64,000 nt of DNA from Ectobius pallidus (GCA_964059195.1 CAXKWD010000003.1:198858174-198922173), one strand, 5' to 3'. Counted from the first letter of the stretch, positions 1-12,415 are shown. Numbers and translations are program-made. The notes: generated by a model not told the origin, from the sequence alone.

Positions 1-787
1 GCTCTGGGAAGATTATCGGGTCAAAACTGGGGCTACCGATACACTAACTACAGGATCCTCTACCACGCCGTCTTTGTGCATGTATTAACGTACGCGGCCA
101 AGGGATGGTCACCCTATATCAACGCCAGACACAAAAAGAAGATCCTGTCCGCACAACGCCAGGCACTATTGCGAGTCACCAGAGCATACTCCACCGTCTC
201 TACAGACGCCCTTATCACCATCGCAGGGGTAGTGCCAGCAGATCTGCTGCTAGATGAAAGGGTCGTGGCTTACGACCTAAAGAAAGGTCTGCCTACACAA
301 ATAGGCCAGCTCCAGGTAACAGAAGCTGCCTATAGAGACAGAACAAGCTCTCAGCTCAAAAGCCTCCTCAGATGGCAAACCATCAGCCAGTGGGAGCGCC
401 GATGGCAGACCACTCCGAATGGGCTCCTCACAAAGAGCTTCTTCCCAGCGTCAGGACGAGGATCCAGCAGAAGTGGATAACCCCAGACTTCGCGACTGCG
501 CAGCTCTACACGGGCCATGACCTCTTCCTGGCCAACCTGGCGAGGTTCAACTTGGCCGACGATAGTCTGTGTTGGTGCGAAGACTGTGAGGAGGACACAG
601 CCTACCACGCGCTGTACACCTGCCCACGCCATAGGGAAGCCAGACGCGAGCTGATACGCATCGCCACGGCGGAAGGAGTGCAATGGGCGCCGGAGCTGAG
701 CTACTGGACCAGTAGAACGACCACGAGGCCTTCAAGACTTTTGCTCGACGTGTCATCGAAGAGAGAAGAAATTCAGAAGAAGACTAA
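1..787 (+). pseudogene. R1-type non-LTR retrotransposon, C-terminal end (broken)
   Basis: This is the 3' end of a LINE polyprotein whose 5' part lies outside the window. Frame 1 (from base 76) reads the segment after the reverse transcriptase, with the QRQALLRVTRAYSTVSTDAL pattern typical of R1-clade elements. Around base 425-435 the reading moves to frame 3, which holds the end region with a CCHC-like knuckle (CWCEDCEEDT..H..YTCP). Near base 705-725 it moves again to frame 2, ending FKTFARRVIEERRNSEED before a stop at 785-787. Two frameshifts make it dead. R1 elements normally sit in rDNA, but no rDNA is visible here, so this is a dispersed copy or a related non-rDNA lineage. The family call rests on motif recognition only. 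Confidence 0.85.
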
Positions 788-1358
788 CTCTGATTCCTTA
801 GTGAACATAAACATTTTGTTTTCTTCTCTTTTTACTCGCTCACAATTTCACTCTTTTGTATATATAAATTCTGTATAGACTTTGACTTCCTGATTGCCAT
901 GTTACTGTGTTGTAAATATTCACCCTTCAGTATCCTCCAAGTATGTACAGACTGCTTCCGATTTTTTGTCATTTTTAGTATGTTGTAAATATTCACCCTC
1001 CGCCAATTCATTACTCACATCTTCACCATCTTCTATACGTATACTGATTCCTCCCAATTTATGTAATTCTAGTGTGTTGTGAATATTCGCCCTGCATCAA
1101 CTCATCATTCATCGTCATCTTATACATATGTACTGATTGCTACTGATTCATTGCCATTGTACCATGTTGTAAATATTCACTCTTCGCTAATTCATCACTC
1201 ACATCATCATCATCTACATTTATACCGAAGCCTTGAAACCTAGATAGCAGACTGTACACAAATATTGCCTATGTATTATCTGTATTCTCCCCAGTAGTGT
1301 AGCCTCCGGCTGTGGGACTCTGGGTCAACTATGGTCAAATAAATAAATAAAAAAAATA
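788..1358 (+). repeat. 3' UTR of the R1-like LINE with four tandem-like units and an A-rich tail
   Basis: Downstream of the LINE stop, a TGTTGTAAATATTCACCC-type box recurs at about 907, 979, 1073 and 1163. Each is followed by related text of the form ATTCATCACTCACATC and TACTGATT. Spacing is 72, 94 and 90 bp, so this is a degenerate 3' UTR minisatellite. The element ends at about 1330-1358 in an (AAATAAAT) plus oligo-A tail, which marks the end of the retroposed copy. Confidence 0.75.
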
Positions 1359-1454
1359 TATCGTATACTTTCAACCGTTTCGGTTTGAGCTATTAATTAT
1401 GATACACTCTGTATATTTCGTATTAAGACTAAGGGGTGTGTCAAAATTAATGTT

Positions 1455-1610
1455 AACTAGCAGCAGCCCGCGGCTTCACCCGCGATTATTTACTGAACTG
1501 CTAGATGTTCTATTTAATTCATTTATTTAAGAGTAACATATTTAAAACATTATATTTATTAAGACTGACATAGTTTTAACATAAATTGCATGAATTACAT
1601 AATGTTATTA
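1455..1610 (+). repeat. Terminal fragment of a 'CTAGC..GCCCGCGGCTTC' repeat
   Basis: The stretch opens with ACTAGCAGCAGCCCGCGGCT, followed by a short AT-rich body. The same head occurs at about 55,698 (+) and in reverse at about 32,852. It is one end of a dispersed repeat family. Superfamily not assigned. Confidence 0.5.
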
Positions 1611-1617
1611 TTTAAAT

Positions 1618-1842
1618 AAGAAGACCTAGACGTAGGTGGGAGGACAATATTAGGATAGATTTAAGTGAAGTAGGATTTGCGAGGGATGATTGAAGTTAGC
1701 ACAGAATAGGGTTGAATGGCGGGCACAGGTAAGCGCGGCAATGAACCTTCGGGTTCCATAAAATAGATAATATTCCTTTAGCTTGCTCAGGAATTGTCTA
1801 TTGCCATTGAGTAAGTAAGGAAGTAAGTAAGTAAGTAGGCCT
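1618..1842 (+). pseudogene. LINE C-terminal fragment with (AAGT)n tail
   Basis: Frame 1 gives RPRRRWEDNIRIDLSEVGF, the conserved basic patch near the C-terminus of RTE/Jockey-like LINE proteins of arthropods. A frameshift follows. Other frames then carry the WR and AAMNLRVP-like end ('gcaatgaaccttcgggttcc'). The copy ends in a GTAAGTAAGTAAGTAAG tail at about 1808-1838. A second copy of the same family lies on the minus strand at about 7505-7965. It is severely 5' truncated and not functional. Confidence 0.8.
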
Positions 1843-1865
1843 ACCTATTTTAACCCTTAAATGCA

Positions 1866-2553
1866 TAGGACCCTGGAACAAATAAATAAATGAAATTTTA
1901 TTGTCATTAAGCAATTAAAGCAATAGACAACGTCAATGGATCTTCAAACTAAGTACAGTATATACAACAATAAGTTCTACAAAATATTTACAAAGTATAC
2001 AAAGGGGCATAAAATAAATTTAAAATTTTACAACACAATTCTGGCTTCAAGATATTCTGTAATACTATAAAACGGATTAAGCAGTAAATAATTATAGAGT
2101 TTTTCTTTGAACACTTTCAACGAGATGTTAAAGTCTTGCATACACAATGGAAGTTTATTAAACAATTTTGGTCCAATTACTTCATAACTATTGATAGATT
2201 TAGCTAATCTATGATGTTGTATATACATATGTTTATTGTTTCTAGTATTGTAATTGTGTACATCTTCTCTGAGTTTCAGTTCTGGTAACTTCTTTTTTAT
2301 GTGTAACAGAACAGAATAAATATACAAGTTGATTACTGTCATAATTCTACACTGAACAAATATAGGTCTACAACTGGTTCTATTGGATGATCCATTTATT
2401 ACTCTGATTGCTTTTTTCTGTAATATTAAAACATCCTTGACATGGCTACTGTTGCCCCACAATAAAATACCATATATTAATATACTTTGGAAAAAACAAA
2501 GATAGGATGATCTTACATACTTGTCGGGTACACAGTTCTTAAGACTTCTCAAA
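1866..2553 (-). pseudogene. CR1/Jockey-type LINE, region after the reverse transcriptase
   Basis: An uninterrupted 174-codon minus-strand frame (2552-2028) reads FFQSILIYGILLWGNSS, then LQKKAIRVINGSS, and ends with TRNNKHMYIQHHRL...GPKLFNKLP. This is the usual order of the segment downstream of the YADD catalytic site in CR1/Jockey LINEs: YG..WG, QK..R.I, YNTR, LFN.LP. The catalytic palm is missing. The 3' side (about 1866-1900 on the plus strand) is an (AAATAAAT) tail preceded by a polyadenylation-like signal, so it is a 5'-truncated retrocopy that has stayed open in this frame. Confidence 0.85.
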
Positions 2554-2768
2554 TATCTACTCGTATGCCGAATGCCAGTCTACCTCGACCAGATAGTTGG
2601 GTAAGTCAGGTAGTAAAAACGCACTAATGTGAGATAAGTGACATAACCCTTAAATGTAAGCCTACGAGACGGAATCGGAATCGAATTGAGAATATCTGCA
2701 AACTGCAACGTACTTTTCGTAGATGGCTCCATCCTCTTTTATGACTATTACTATAGGTATATAGTAGA

Positions 2769-3598
2769 CTAGCTTAAAAGGCCCGGCGTCGCCCGGGTTT
2801 TTTAAATTTTGTAATTGAAAATTAACTTATGAAGGACTTAAGATTTTTAATTTCTAGATCCTTATATAGGTATTTAGAATTTGAAACAGGAAGAACGACT
2901 TATTACACTCAAACTATTCCCTCAGAAAACGCTTGATATAGTTTTTTATGGCTCATAGAGGATCTAGAATTTTGCATCCCATCGCTTGTACAGTGCACAG
3001 CAAGCCTGGTAGAGGTTTAAATAAGAAGAAACATAAATTCCTGTAACGTAAAATTGTAATATCGAGGCGGGAAATTTCCCACTCTTATGTTACCATAAAG
3101 CCGTTTTGTGGATGAAATTAAACAGAAAGCATTCAAAAACCTGCGATATATTATAATAATATACACATTACCATACCTCGTTTTGTTTTCTCTATATCCA
3201 GGGTAGAGAAAGTTATGTGATTCCATTATGTTAGTGGATTTCATTCTGTAATATTTATTTATAACATGAATTATTTTGATAACTTCTCTTATTTGTCAAA
3301 AGTGCATTTCAATTGTTTTTTCCAAGCCCACCTGATACCATTTGGCAACAATATATTCTGTGATTTGGAATGGATAATTCTATGCAAAAAGGGATTAAGT
3401 ATTTTCAAAAACATTTAATTTTTGGCATTTAGAATCAGAATTTTTCAAAATCCTTTCTTAGTGAGCACCTACATTATGAAACGAAGGTACTCTCAAAATT
3501 CCAAGTCTCTACCTGTTATAGTTTAGGCTGTACGTTGATTCCTGTCATTCAGTCAATCAGTCAGTCAGGACAAAGCCTTTTATATATATATAGAGATA
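2769..3598 (+). repeat. REP1 element, copy A
   Basis: It begins TAGCTTAAAAGGCCCGGCGT and ends with CAGTCAGTCAGGACAAAGCC followed by TTTTATATATATATAGAGATA. The same termini and body occur at 41,889-42,731, 42,732-43,593 and, inverted, 47,869-48,731. A diverged relative lies at 8,638-9,668. Shared internal landmarks include 'ggctcatagagga' and 'ccagggtagagaaagttatgtg'. No coding frame is conserved among copies, so it looks non-autonomous. The superfamily is not evident, as there is neither a clear TIR nor a clean target duplication. Confidence 0.75.
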
Positions 3599-4660
3599 AT
3601 GGGTACCTAGGCAAAGCCATTTGCCCCATAATTTTGAGGTAAGTGTGATATCTTGTCCGGTTGGGATGATTAGCCATGTTCCTGCGTATGGTGTGCGGTG
3701 CTCCAATCTATTGTTGTTTCCGAGAAGACACCCTATTGTAATTTTGTATCTCCCATTTCTTGCTCTAAAATTTAATCTTACGCGGTCAAACGGTCCTTTT
3801 ATCTAATAATTTTGAAAATTTGGGGAGAGTGTCATGCGGGTTGCGGCCCGTTTTTTGTAAGGGGACCATTCTATCATTCGTTCCAGGACCTTGGAAAACC
3901 GCAAAAAACCTTGGCAGAATAGCTTGACTTTACTGATTAAGCAACAGGACCCTCTTTTAATTAATGTAATGCAAGTTGCTGATTTCCTTCTCCTTTAATC
4001 ACACAAAATGCTACTTGGGGAAATAAATTAAAAATATTCCCCCGTTATTTTGCTGAACTGTCACAACGGATCAACTGAATTTGAGCTTCTTCCGGGAGTT
4101 TCCCCATCCAAAGATGATGATGCTTGTGTATGTTTTGCGACAGGAAAGTTTCGGAGGATTATAAAGGGAAACTTTGGACCATGTGCGTTATGCACTCGCT
4201 GTGGGCCCATGTGGATTGTGCTGGGCTTAAAAAGGACATGTAGGCCTACATCTGCGATTTTTGTCACTAAACGATTTAATTCTGTTATACATTTTCTGTA
4301 TCTTTTTTAAAATACAAATCTTTAATTATTAGATTAGACTTAGGCTATATTATGAGACACCATTATGATTTCTCTTATTTAAAACCCTTGTTTAAATTTT
4401 GTTTACTGTTATTTTGATTATTTTTACAAGAGGTCCAATATCGGCATATATTTTTCGAATCGCCTAAGTGTAATTTTTTTAAAAATAATGATTTTTATAC
4501 TATTTTTTATTACATTTCCTGAAAGCAAAGTGGTGCATAACATTATAAAGTAAGTAATATATTATACTTTTGAAACATAATTTTAACATTTTGTATTATT
4601 TTTAAATGAAACCAAATGAGGTCCGGTTTTGGGAAGTTTCTTCTTCTTCTTTTTCTTCTA
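3599..4660. other. Unassigned AT-rich intergenic stretch
   Basis: About 1.06 kb without a recognisable gene or a repeat matched elsewhere in the window. Short open frames near 3621-3806 and 4050-4310 show no family motif and appear incidental. Confidence 0.5.
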
Positions 4661-4785
<125 letters not shown>

Positions 4786-5896
4786 GGAGCGGAGTGTCGC
4801 AACGCATTTCCGGGACTGGGCTGATTTTCATTCTCAGGAAGAAGAATGTAAAAATAAAATGGCTCGCTCTGGCAGATACGCTAAGCAGCCGTCAAATCTG
4901 CGACGGGTGAAGACAACAAAAATAACTGTGTTCCTCATGCCCATTTATCTTGTGTAGTCACAATAAGCTTCTTGTTTGATACAATGGACAACGGAAATAG
5001 TGGAGTTTCTAAAGACAAGACTAAAATGCTTAAATCGTATGTTCTATTGTCCTTAAAACTAAAATCCTTTAAATGGACTTCCTTTAGACTTGTCAGATAA
5101 ATAGGACACTTTCAGCCTTACTAATAAAACCTGCTTATATCTGCGTTGAACGGTTGTTTGGTAGTTCACAATGCAAGTTCTACATAAGCCGTATTACCAA
5201 TAAACGGAGTGTAACTGCCGAGGTTTACACCGGGTTTGTACGTCCAACGTCATCAACACGTCACTCTAGTTGTGACGTTACTAGCCCCTGGCTATGAAGG
5301 GACTGCTGAACGCCATCTGTCGGAGCAGCCGGCAAACAAAGATGGACAGTAATTCTAGTTTCAGTATTTCATTATATTGTTTTCAGAAAGCTGTAATCAT
5401 GGGTACAAGTATGGAAATATGTCCCGCAAACAAGGAACAATGTTTATAATTCCGCAAAAGCAGCTCAGAATATGCGTAGCCTCAAAATTCAATCTCAGAC
5501 ATCTACGAAACGACCGGCTGTTACGGATATCGGCCATCTTGATTATTTACGTCAAGTTTATACAAGGGGGCCAGGCTGTGTAAAGGTTGCACACATTCAG
5601 CCTTATGCAAGGATTATTAGTACACTTTTTCTCCTCAGCTGTGTATATTCCTGGTATAAATGTTACAACTGGATTATTAGTAAGACTTTTTGAATTTCGT
5701 TAATAAAGTGCTTAGCTATGTATATTTATGTAGGCATCATGTAGGTACATACACCATGTCGAACTAAAGCCTGACCAAACAAAAACCAGTGCATCTGTCT
5801 CATTCTAGCACATTACAAGTATGACTTAAAAGTGAAACAGACATACTGGTTAGCGATGCAAAAGCTTTTATGTTAGCAATCAATCTAGGCTAATTA
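4786..5896. other. Unassigned intergenic stretch
   Basis: Nothing recognised. Local GC is higher around 4,860-4,920 and 5,220-5,340, but no coding or repeat signature is visible. Confidence 0.4.
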
Positions 5897-6930
5897 TTTA
5901 TCATAGGTAATACCACGAGAGTTAACGAGTTTAATAGTAGATTCGCGACTGCGCAGCAGGAGCTAATTTATCTGATGAAACTCGTCAACTCGAGTTTGAC
6001 TTATTAAGACTATCCATGAATAAAAATGTAACGGCTTATACAAATAATTTTTATTTTCGTGCTTAGTTGTATAAAAACAAAACTAACAGCTCCGTGATCA
6101 CGGCATACTATGAATCAACCATCCATGAATCGATTCGAGTTACCATGTCCTTGTTGTGAGCGGTATTCGAGTTATAAGTCTTCGCGCCCAAATGATCCCC
6201 AGTCGGCTACAAAGCGGGCGGAACGCTTTTAAGTCGGACCACTTCTCTCATCTGGAAAAGATTATTAGGGTCTACCCACCCCTAAACAAATGCGGTGGTC
6301 CCTACCACCAGTTCAGGCCTTGTTGCAATGTCACTTGTGTTGTTTCTCCAGATTTGTGGAAATCAGGTGCAAGGCTTTTAAACTGTGGCAACAATGCGCA
6401 TCTTATGCTTAGGCACGCGCAACATTTTCCTTCCTTCCTTTTCGGCTTTTCAACCCCAAGATGTTTATGGAGATGTTTATGGAGGGTTTGGTCAGGGGCC
6501 GTGTTGGGATACTGTATTAGAGGGTTGCCGCCTGAGGATCCTTTAAACGCGGTCACTTATACCATGTCCATGTTCTGGCCAATGCTACTAACTGTACGTA
6601 TTAGACATAGTGAACTTCATTCAGGTAAGCTAACAGCTAATGAGAATAAAAGCACAGGAACTGGCTTGCACCGAACTGAAATTCTGTTTTATTGTGTTTT
6701 TAATCGATGCACATTTAATTATTTCAATTTCCAAACAAGTTATGTTGTATAAAATAATCTGTTCTCGTGCTGCTTAGTGGCAACATTTGACGTATTAATC
6801 ACAGCACATTGATGCTCAAGTGTCCAGTAACGAGCTGACGTTTTATCAGGTAAAATACCTTCCTCATTTTATAAGATAAACTATCGTGATTGGTATCTAT
6901 CCAAGGAATTGCTAAACGTTATTGTTCAAT
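5897..6930 (+). repeat. REPX repeat, copy 1 (long form)
   Basis: It matches, in reverse orientation, 36,362-37,014. Shared blocks are the 'tttatcataggtaat.ccacgag' end, the 'ctgatgaaactcgt' block, the 'ggcttgcaccgaa' block and the 'gtgattgg...aacgttatt' end. This copy has about 430 extra bases (roughly 6,175-6,605), GC-richer than the rest, that are absent from copy 2. That is either an insertion here or a deletion there. No transposase motif seen. Confidence 0.7.
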
Positions 6931-7504
6931 ATGAAACTCACGGCATATGAGTGCAATACTCTGTGAAACACCACGTATCGGCCATTAAATAGTTTTAGAC
7001 GGTGGGGCGTGTAGGTATTTTTTCGCTCTAAAAACAGTCAGTAAAGAAGTATGCATGTCTCACTTTTAAATAGAAAGGAGTACTGTTCTAGAGTGAGAAA
7101 GACACTTATTTACTTTAGGGCCAGTATCTTCCCATTTCCACGCCGATTATGGTATACTTCTTAACATACAAATACTTGGAATGAGGTGAACTGCTGTGAT
7201 AACGAAGAGAAAGCTTCAATAAAAATAAAAGTAACAGAAGCTTTAAAAATACCTTGAATTGAAGATTGACCATTTATAAAGCCATTACTAAGGAAATAAA
7301 CAACTTTTAAATGCCTAATAAAAGTTACATCCAATGACTCAGTAACAACTTGCCTCCATCTACACATAAACTATGGATTATTTTCTCTGTGAATCAAGTG
7401 TACAATCATTGGTGGACATCATTGTCTTCAGAAAATAAATGTGTGCTACTTTCAGAGCTGAGATTGGTCATGGCCAACTGTAATCTAACTTGCAGGAAAA
7501 TAAT
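6931..7504. other. Unassigned intergenic stretch
   Basis: No gene or matched repeat recognised. Short frames on both strands lack any motif. Confidence 0.4.
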
Positions 7505-7965
7505 AGTAATACTTACTTATTTACTCCATGACAATAGACAATTACTAAGTAAACTAAAGGAATGTTATCTATTTTACGCGTATGGAACCCGGAGGTTCAT
7601 TGGCGCGCTTACCTGAGCCCGCCATTCAACCCTATTCTGTGCTAACTCCATCCAACCATCCCTCGCAAATCCGACTTCCCTTAAATCTGTCCTAATATTG
7701 TCCTCCCGTCTACGTCTAAGGTCTCCCAAGTGGTCTTTTCCCGTCGAGTCTCCTAGTCAATACTTTTGAGATATGTCTTTCCTCCCCCATTTCATCCTCC
7801 GTGATTTAATTACCTTTACTATATCCGGTGAAGAGTACAGGTTATGAAGCTCGTTGTTATGCAGTTTTCTCCAGTCCCCATTTTCATCTCTCTTAGGCCC
7901 AATAATAAAGGGTTCTATTTTGTCTGGCAGAGTTAAGGCCTTGAGGCCTTCTCTTCCACTCAACC
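7505..7965 (-). pseudogene. LINE C-terminal end, same family as 1618-1842
   Basis: Minus strand 7963-7757 reads LTLPDKIEPFIIGPKRDENG, then LHNNELHNLYSSPDIVKVIK, a conserved tail of an arthropod LINE polyprotein. Downstream on the minus strand lies the nucleotide match to the RPRRRWEDNI region (plus-strand reverse complement around 7,690-7,730). The 3' end is an (AGTA/AAGT) tail near 7,505-7,550. The C-terminus is frameshifted after the VIKSRR block. It is dead, 5' truncated and inverted relative to the 1.6 kb copy. Confidence 0.85.
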
Positions 7966-8222
7966 AGATAAATAAATTTACATTACATAGTTCTAATAAC
8001 TCTTTTACAATAATTTCAATACAATTGCACTAATATCTTTACAAAATTAGTACAATAACATTTTAATTTGAATACTTGTACAATAATATGAGGGTAGTCT
8101 GTAGTTTCATGAAAACTTATCTAGCCTGTATCTGAAACGTTACTGCACAGGGAACAGAAGGAATACATCAGCAATTCACTAAATTAGTCTGCCTCATAAT
8201 TATGTAAATGAGTTTCAGTGAA

Positions 8223-8444
8223 GTAAAGATCCCGCACGAAATCTGTGCCGATTGTCTATGTCATTTCATTACGTTTTCGTGGGGACTGTAGCGTCGATTG
8301 GCCTGCTAACTATCTCTCTCGCACAACAGTACCTCTCTTTCTATTTGTAAAGGCCAATCTACCTCTCTCTCTCGCACAATAGCATGTCTCTCTCTAGAGA
8401 GTAACGGTCTCATCGGCACAGATTTCGTGCGAGATCTTTAGACA
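8223..8444. mobile_element. ~220-bp MITE, copy 1
   Basis: The termini are inverted repeats of about 28 bp: left AAGATCCCGCACGAAATCTG, right the reverse complement ending CAGATTTCGTGCGAGATCTT. A near-identical element lies at 24,953-25,173. The interior is rich in 'ctctctcgcacaa' words. It has no coding capacity. The target duplication could not be defined with certainty. Confidence 0.85.
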
Positions 8445-8449
8445 ATTAA

Positions 8450-8637
8450 GAACAATTATAGGAGAAATCATAGGAAAGAGATTCCATCCGGTGACGTGAA
8501 TCGAACTCAGTTTGAAGAGCGAAGGTCATAGGTTCTAATGCCGGTGTCAGAGGAGTTTTCCTCCTAAAAATTCTCACTTAATTTAAAACAGAAACAATAT
8601 TTTTTGGCTTCATGAATGTAATATATAAAATCGAAAG
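8450..8637 (+). repeat. Degenerate tRNA-like repeat unit
   Basis: It is related to units at 22.1-22.7 and 50.6-50.9 kb. It shares 'aggagaaat', 'agagattccatc', the T-arm-like 'ggttctaatgccggtgtcagagga' and 'ttctcctaaaaattctcac'. The box A region is largely lost. Confidence 0.55.
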
Positions 8638-9668
8638 TGTGTATGTATGTATGTATGTATGTATGTATGTATGTATGTATGTATGTATGTATGTATGTAT
8701 GTTCCTGATACAAATCTACATTTCTTGACCCATTTGTACAAAATTTTGCACACTTACCCAGTTAAGCCCGGGAAGTAACGCGGTCAACATTAAAAATGAA
8801 ACAAATCAGGCCTTCCCTTGAAAATTATATAATTTCTGAGAATATTATACTGAAAAAAATGAAATGCTTTTCAGTTCACATGACAACAGTGTATTGTTTA
8901 CTGTGATCACATAGGGCTTTGGCAACTATATAATACTGGACTTTAACGAATTATGATTCCATCGATGTAATTTATATTGGTGAAAATAATTACTGAAAAA
9001 TGAAATCCACGAAAATACAGCACAGTGTGATGCAGTCACATAACTTTCTCTACCCTTGACATAAGAAATATTTTCTCACTTCACATTTTGATGTAGAATA
9101 AGAGGTCGTATTGCAGGGACAACTTAAATGTATGAGTATGCTAAATCAGAAATCGGTAAATAATCCTTTCCGCTGATACGTTTTCCATAGCTGTAGGTTT
9201 TGTATTAGTTAAGAAATAGGGATGTTTATCATAGGCCCTAAGCATGGGAAGGAACATTTTGAGTCCTATGCTTGCAGTATATTATGTCCCGGGTTTTAGG
9301 GGAGGAAAGTATGAAAGTGATACTGCATTTCTCTTTTATTTCAGCCCCGAAACGGTTGTATGGTAACATGAGAATGAGAAATAAAATTTTCCGTCAAGGC
9401 AATACAATCTTATGTAACCGGAATTTCTGTTTCTTCTTATTTCAAATTCCTCTCAGACATGGTATGTAGAAGCAACGGAATGCAGATTGGACGTCCTCTA
9501 TGAGCCACAAAAAGCTACATCTAGCGTTTTCTGAGGGAATAGTTTGAATGTGATAAGTCTTTTGTTTCATTTCAAGTTCTACATACATATTATAAATCGA
9601 AAGTCCTCCATAAGTTAATTTCAAATTAAAAAATACAAAGCCTGGGCGACGCCGGGCCTTTTCAGCTA
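8638..9668 (-). repeat. REP1-related element with (CATA)n 3' tail
   Basis: Read on the minus strand, it starts TAGCTGAAAAGGCCCGGCGT and shares the REP1 internal landmarks 'cattcaaactattccctcag' and 'gtagagaaagttatgtgac'. It ends in a pure (CATA)n run of ~65 bases (plus-strand GTAT at 8,638-8,702) instead of the TCAG run. A 'gcaaaattttgtacaaatgg' block just before the tail recurs in altered form at about 49,190-49,220. The minus-strand open frame 9891-9442 overlaps it and has no motif. Confidence 0.7.
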
Positions 9669-10730
9669 AACGTACGTATTTAATAACATAACATATTCTG
9701 CACAATATATCAAAGCACAATTCAAGGCAATAACAATTTTCTTTAAAAAAATGTAATTTTGTAATCACTAGGGCAAGGCATTTAAAGACCTTAAAATAGT
9801 GGAAAAATGCAAAATAAGAAATGCATTTATGACCTAAAATAGTGCATAAATGACACAAGATTTTAAAGAAGAATGCCCCATAAATTACCATAATTATTTA
9901 TAATTAGTTTTTTAAAGTTATGAATTGCTAATTAATCTAATGGATGACAGTTTGTTATTTATTTAAATGTACAATATAAAACACTAATTTTGTTACCAAA
10001 AAAGTAAGTAAATTTATACTACTTGAGACCATTAGCGAAAAAGAAATTCTTTCTGAACTGGCATGCCCATCAAATTGCCCCTGGCAAATATGTGCCATTT
10101 AAAAAGAATGAAAAAAAAATCTTTATTGCTACAAGACAAACTGCTGTGGTGTTTACAATAAACCTGAATTAAAATGAACTATGAACACCTGGCAGAGATT
10201 CTAAAATAAAGACGAATATCTGTTGTCTGAAAGTAATTATTTGTACGTGGAAAAGCTCCTCTCTACCTCCACTGAAACATGACCTAAAAATGCCTAAAAG
10301 ACCTAAAAATTGCCAAAAAATGACCATCTCTTGAAAATGACAAAAAATGCAAAATAAAGCAAAAAATGCGAAATCAAATTGCCCATATTTAATCAATTAA
10401 TTCATGATACACATTTGTATATATTCAAGCTATTTGTATATTATATTTGTATATATTCAACTTTCAAATAAGAAAGATCGAACGCCTTGCCCTAGTAATC
10501 ACCATCTTCTCCCTTTTGTAAGACTGACAAGTAAGTTTCCGTAGTATTAAAGTCTGTATATGAAGATGTTTCACCAAGAGATGCCTGGAAACCAAAAATA
10601 ACATAGCAACGTGGTATGACCTCGAGATGTGGATATGTTTGTTTTAAATTCAAGTGTGGGCTGAGCTGTCCAAAGCGATGACAACTTTATTCAACTAAAG
10701 CCGATGTCCCACGATCCAATTTTTGGTCCA
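9669..10730. repeat. A-rich stretch with degenerate 'AAAATGCC' motifs
   Basis: Clusters of AAAATGCC/AAAATGCA-like words occur at about 9,735-9,900 and 10,090-10,400. Similar clusters recur at about 45,930-46,030 and 46,490-46,670. They resemble subterminal motif clusters of some DNA transposons, but no termini could be fixed. Confidence 0.4.
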
Positions 10731-10734
10731 AATA

Positions 10735-11498
10735 CAGTGAACGCCGCTTAATGTAATCGCGGATAATGTTATCAGTTGGGTAATGTTATCACTTTTATGA
10801 AGTCCCATAAGGATTGAAAAAATGCTGTTTATTGTGATCAAAGATTCGGTTTATGTTATTGCATTTTTCTTTTTGCGGCTTTAATTCCAAGTACTGTACG
10901 TCATTCAAAATTTGGTTTTTAAGGGTTTCGCTTCTAACTCAACTGTATTGTATTGTATTGGTAGTGTTCCCAGCTCACAGGATGACCAGTTCGAGGGGAT
11001 GGCATTACCTAACTTTCTCTTTTAAGCAATAAAACATGTTTCACCCCACAGTTAAGCTGCAGTTTTTTTACTTATGAAGATAAAAGTGTTGACATACAGT
11101 GATGGCCAATGTAAAATGAAAAGACTTGAACAGACAGGCGTTTGATGTTTTGCTACGCGGTGTTCACCATATATCAGTATAGACTTTCAAAAACACTCGT
11201 AACTGAGTACGGAGTATTGGATAATGGACTCCTAAAGGAAAATAAAAACAATTAAAAACTTTGTTACTGGCTAAAATATAGTTACTTGCAGTCTATTACT
11301 GTATTAGCCTATGAGTGGTTCAATGATTCGCAGTTACATATTATTTTATGAATAAATATTTTTAATTCTGTTTTGCAGTGTATTATCTTATATATGAATA
11401 AATAACCTTCATTTAATTCCTTCGGCTACTGTTATTAATCGGTTAATTTTATCAGATTAGCTGGGTCCAGAAGTGATCACAATAAGCGGGGTGCACTG
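10735..11498 (+). mobile_element. pogo-like non-autonomous element (MITE), copy 1
   Basis: It is flanked on both sides by TA. The left end is CAGTGAACGCCGCTTAATGT. The right end is the reverse complement of CAGTGCACCCCGCTTATTGT. A CAGT terminus, a CGCTTA core and a TA target site fit the pogo/Tigger group of Tc1-mariner. A second copy lies inverted at 20,059-20,794. No transposase remains. Confidence 0.8.
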
Positions 11499-12060
11499 TA
11501 TCTACAACCACTAGAAGATCATGTGACATGGCCGACTGCCATCGCACACAATTTCATGCTACACTGTATTTGTCATAGAATTGTATTGCATACATTGGAA
11601 TAGAACCGTTTCTAATTTTCTATCCAAAAATGTGAAATCAACCAATGATGACACTCAGTTGAGACGCTTCTGAGACTGAGAAGACTTTCCTCAACATGTG
11701 CTCACAAAGAAAGAAAAAGAGTGTGAAGAACACTACATAGAAAACACCATTCGCAACGCAGATGATAGTTTCACAATACGTATACCGATGTTAAACCTAA
11801 TAGGTTTTGATAAATTTAATATGTGGGGAAAATAGGTTTTCTACTTCGAAATATTTCAGTTTTGTGCTATAGGCCTATGTCATATTTTGTAAAAACCTTT
11901 CCTATAAAAATTACAGCCTACGCTTTTGTGAATCTACTGATATACATTTTTATTTATTTATAAGCAATGATACAGCTGGGAGGGTTATAAGAAAGCGAGC
12001 ATTTAGTGGTTTATCTTGCTTAATCTCACTGATTTATTAAGAGGAAGATAGTGTGGATCC
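11499..12060. other. Unassigned AT-rich stretch
   Basis: No gene or matched repeat recognised. Confidence 0.4.
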
Positions 12061-12415
12061 ATCTTTCGTAGAATAAAGCTGTACATATTTCAGAATGAGA
12101 GTCCAAGACGTTACTACTCTACCACCCCGTTAGGTTCCGCGGAAATAATAATTATTTCTGAACTTTCAAAGCCCTACGTGAACACTGTTTGATAATACCG
12201 AGCTATTTTTCGGGGGGGGGGGGGGCGGGGGGTTGGGGTTAAACATTAAATATATATATATATATCTGTGGATTACAGCCTAAAAGCTATATGTGTACCA
12301 AATTTCAAGTTTCTAGCTCATCTGGAAGTGGGCAAACATTAATGTCAGTGAGTGAGTGAGTGAGTGAGTCAGTCAGTCAGTCAGCCGTGTGGCTTTATAT
12401 TATAGGGACTAGTGT
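12061..12415 (+). repeat. REP2 element, copy 1, with (GTGA)n/(GTCA)n tail
   Basis: It matches 43,848-44,230 in reverse. Shared parts are the 'gaacactgtttgataatac' block, 'gctatatgtgtaccaaattt', 'gtgggcaaacattaatg', then the microsatellite and the end 'gtgtggctttatattatag'. An internal G run plus (TA)n lies at about 12,214-12,263. The terminal layout (microsatellite, then 'ctttatat') parallels REP1. Confidence 0.7.

Noticed and set aside
6156..6752. 198-codon plus-strand frame as a host gene
   Set aside because: It crosses the boundary of the REPX block that is absent from the second copy, and shows no domain signature. It probably stays open by chance.
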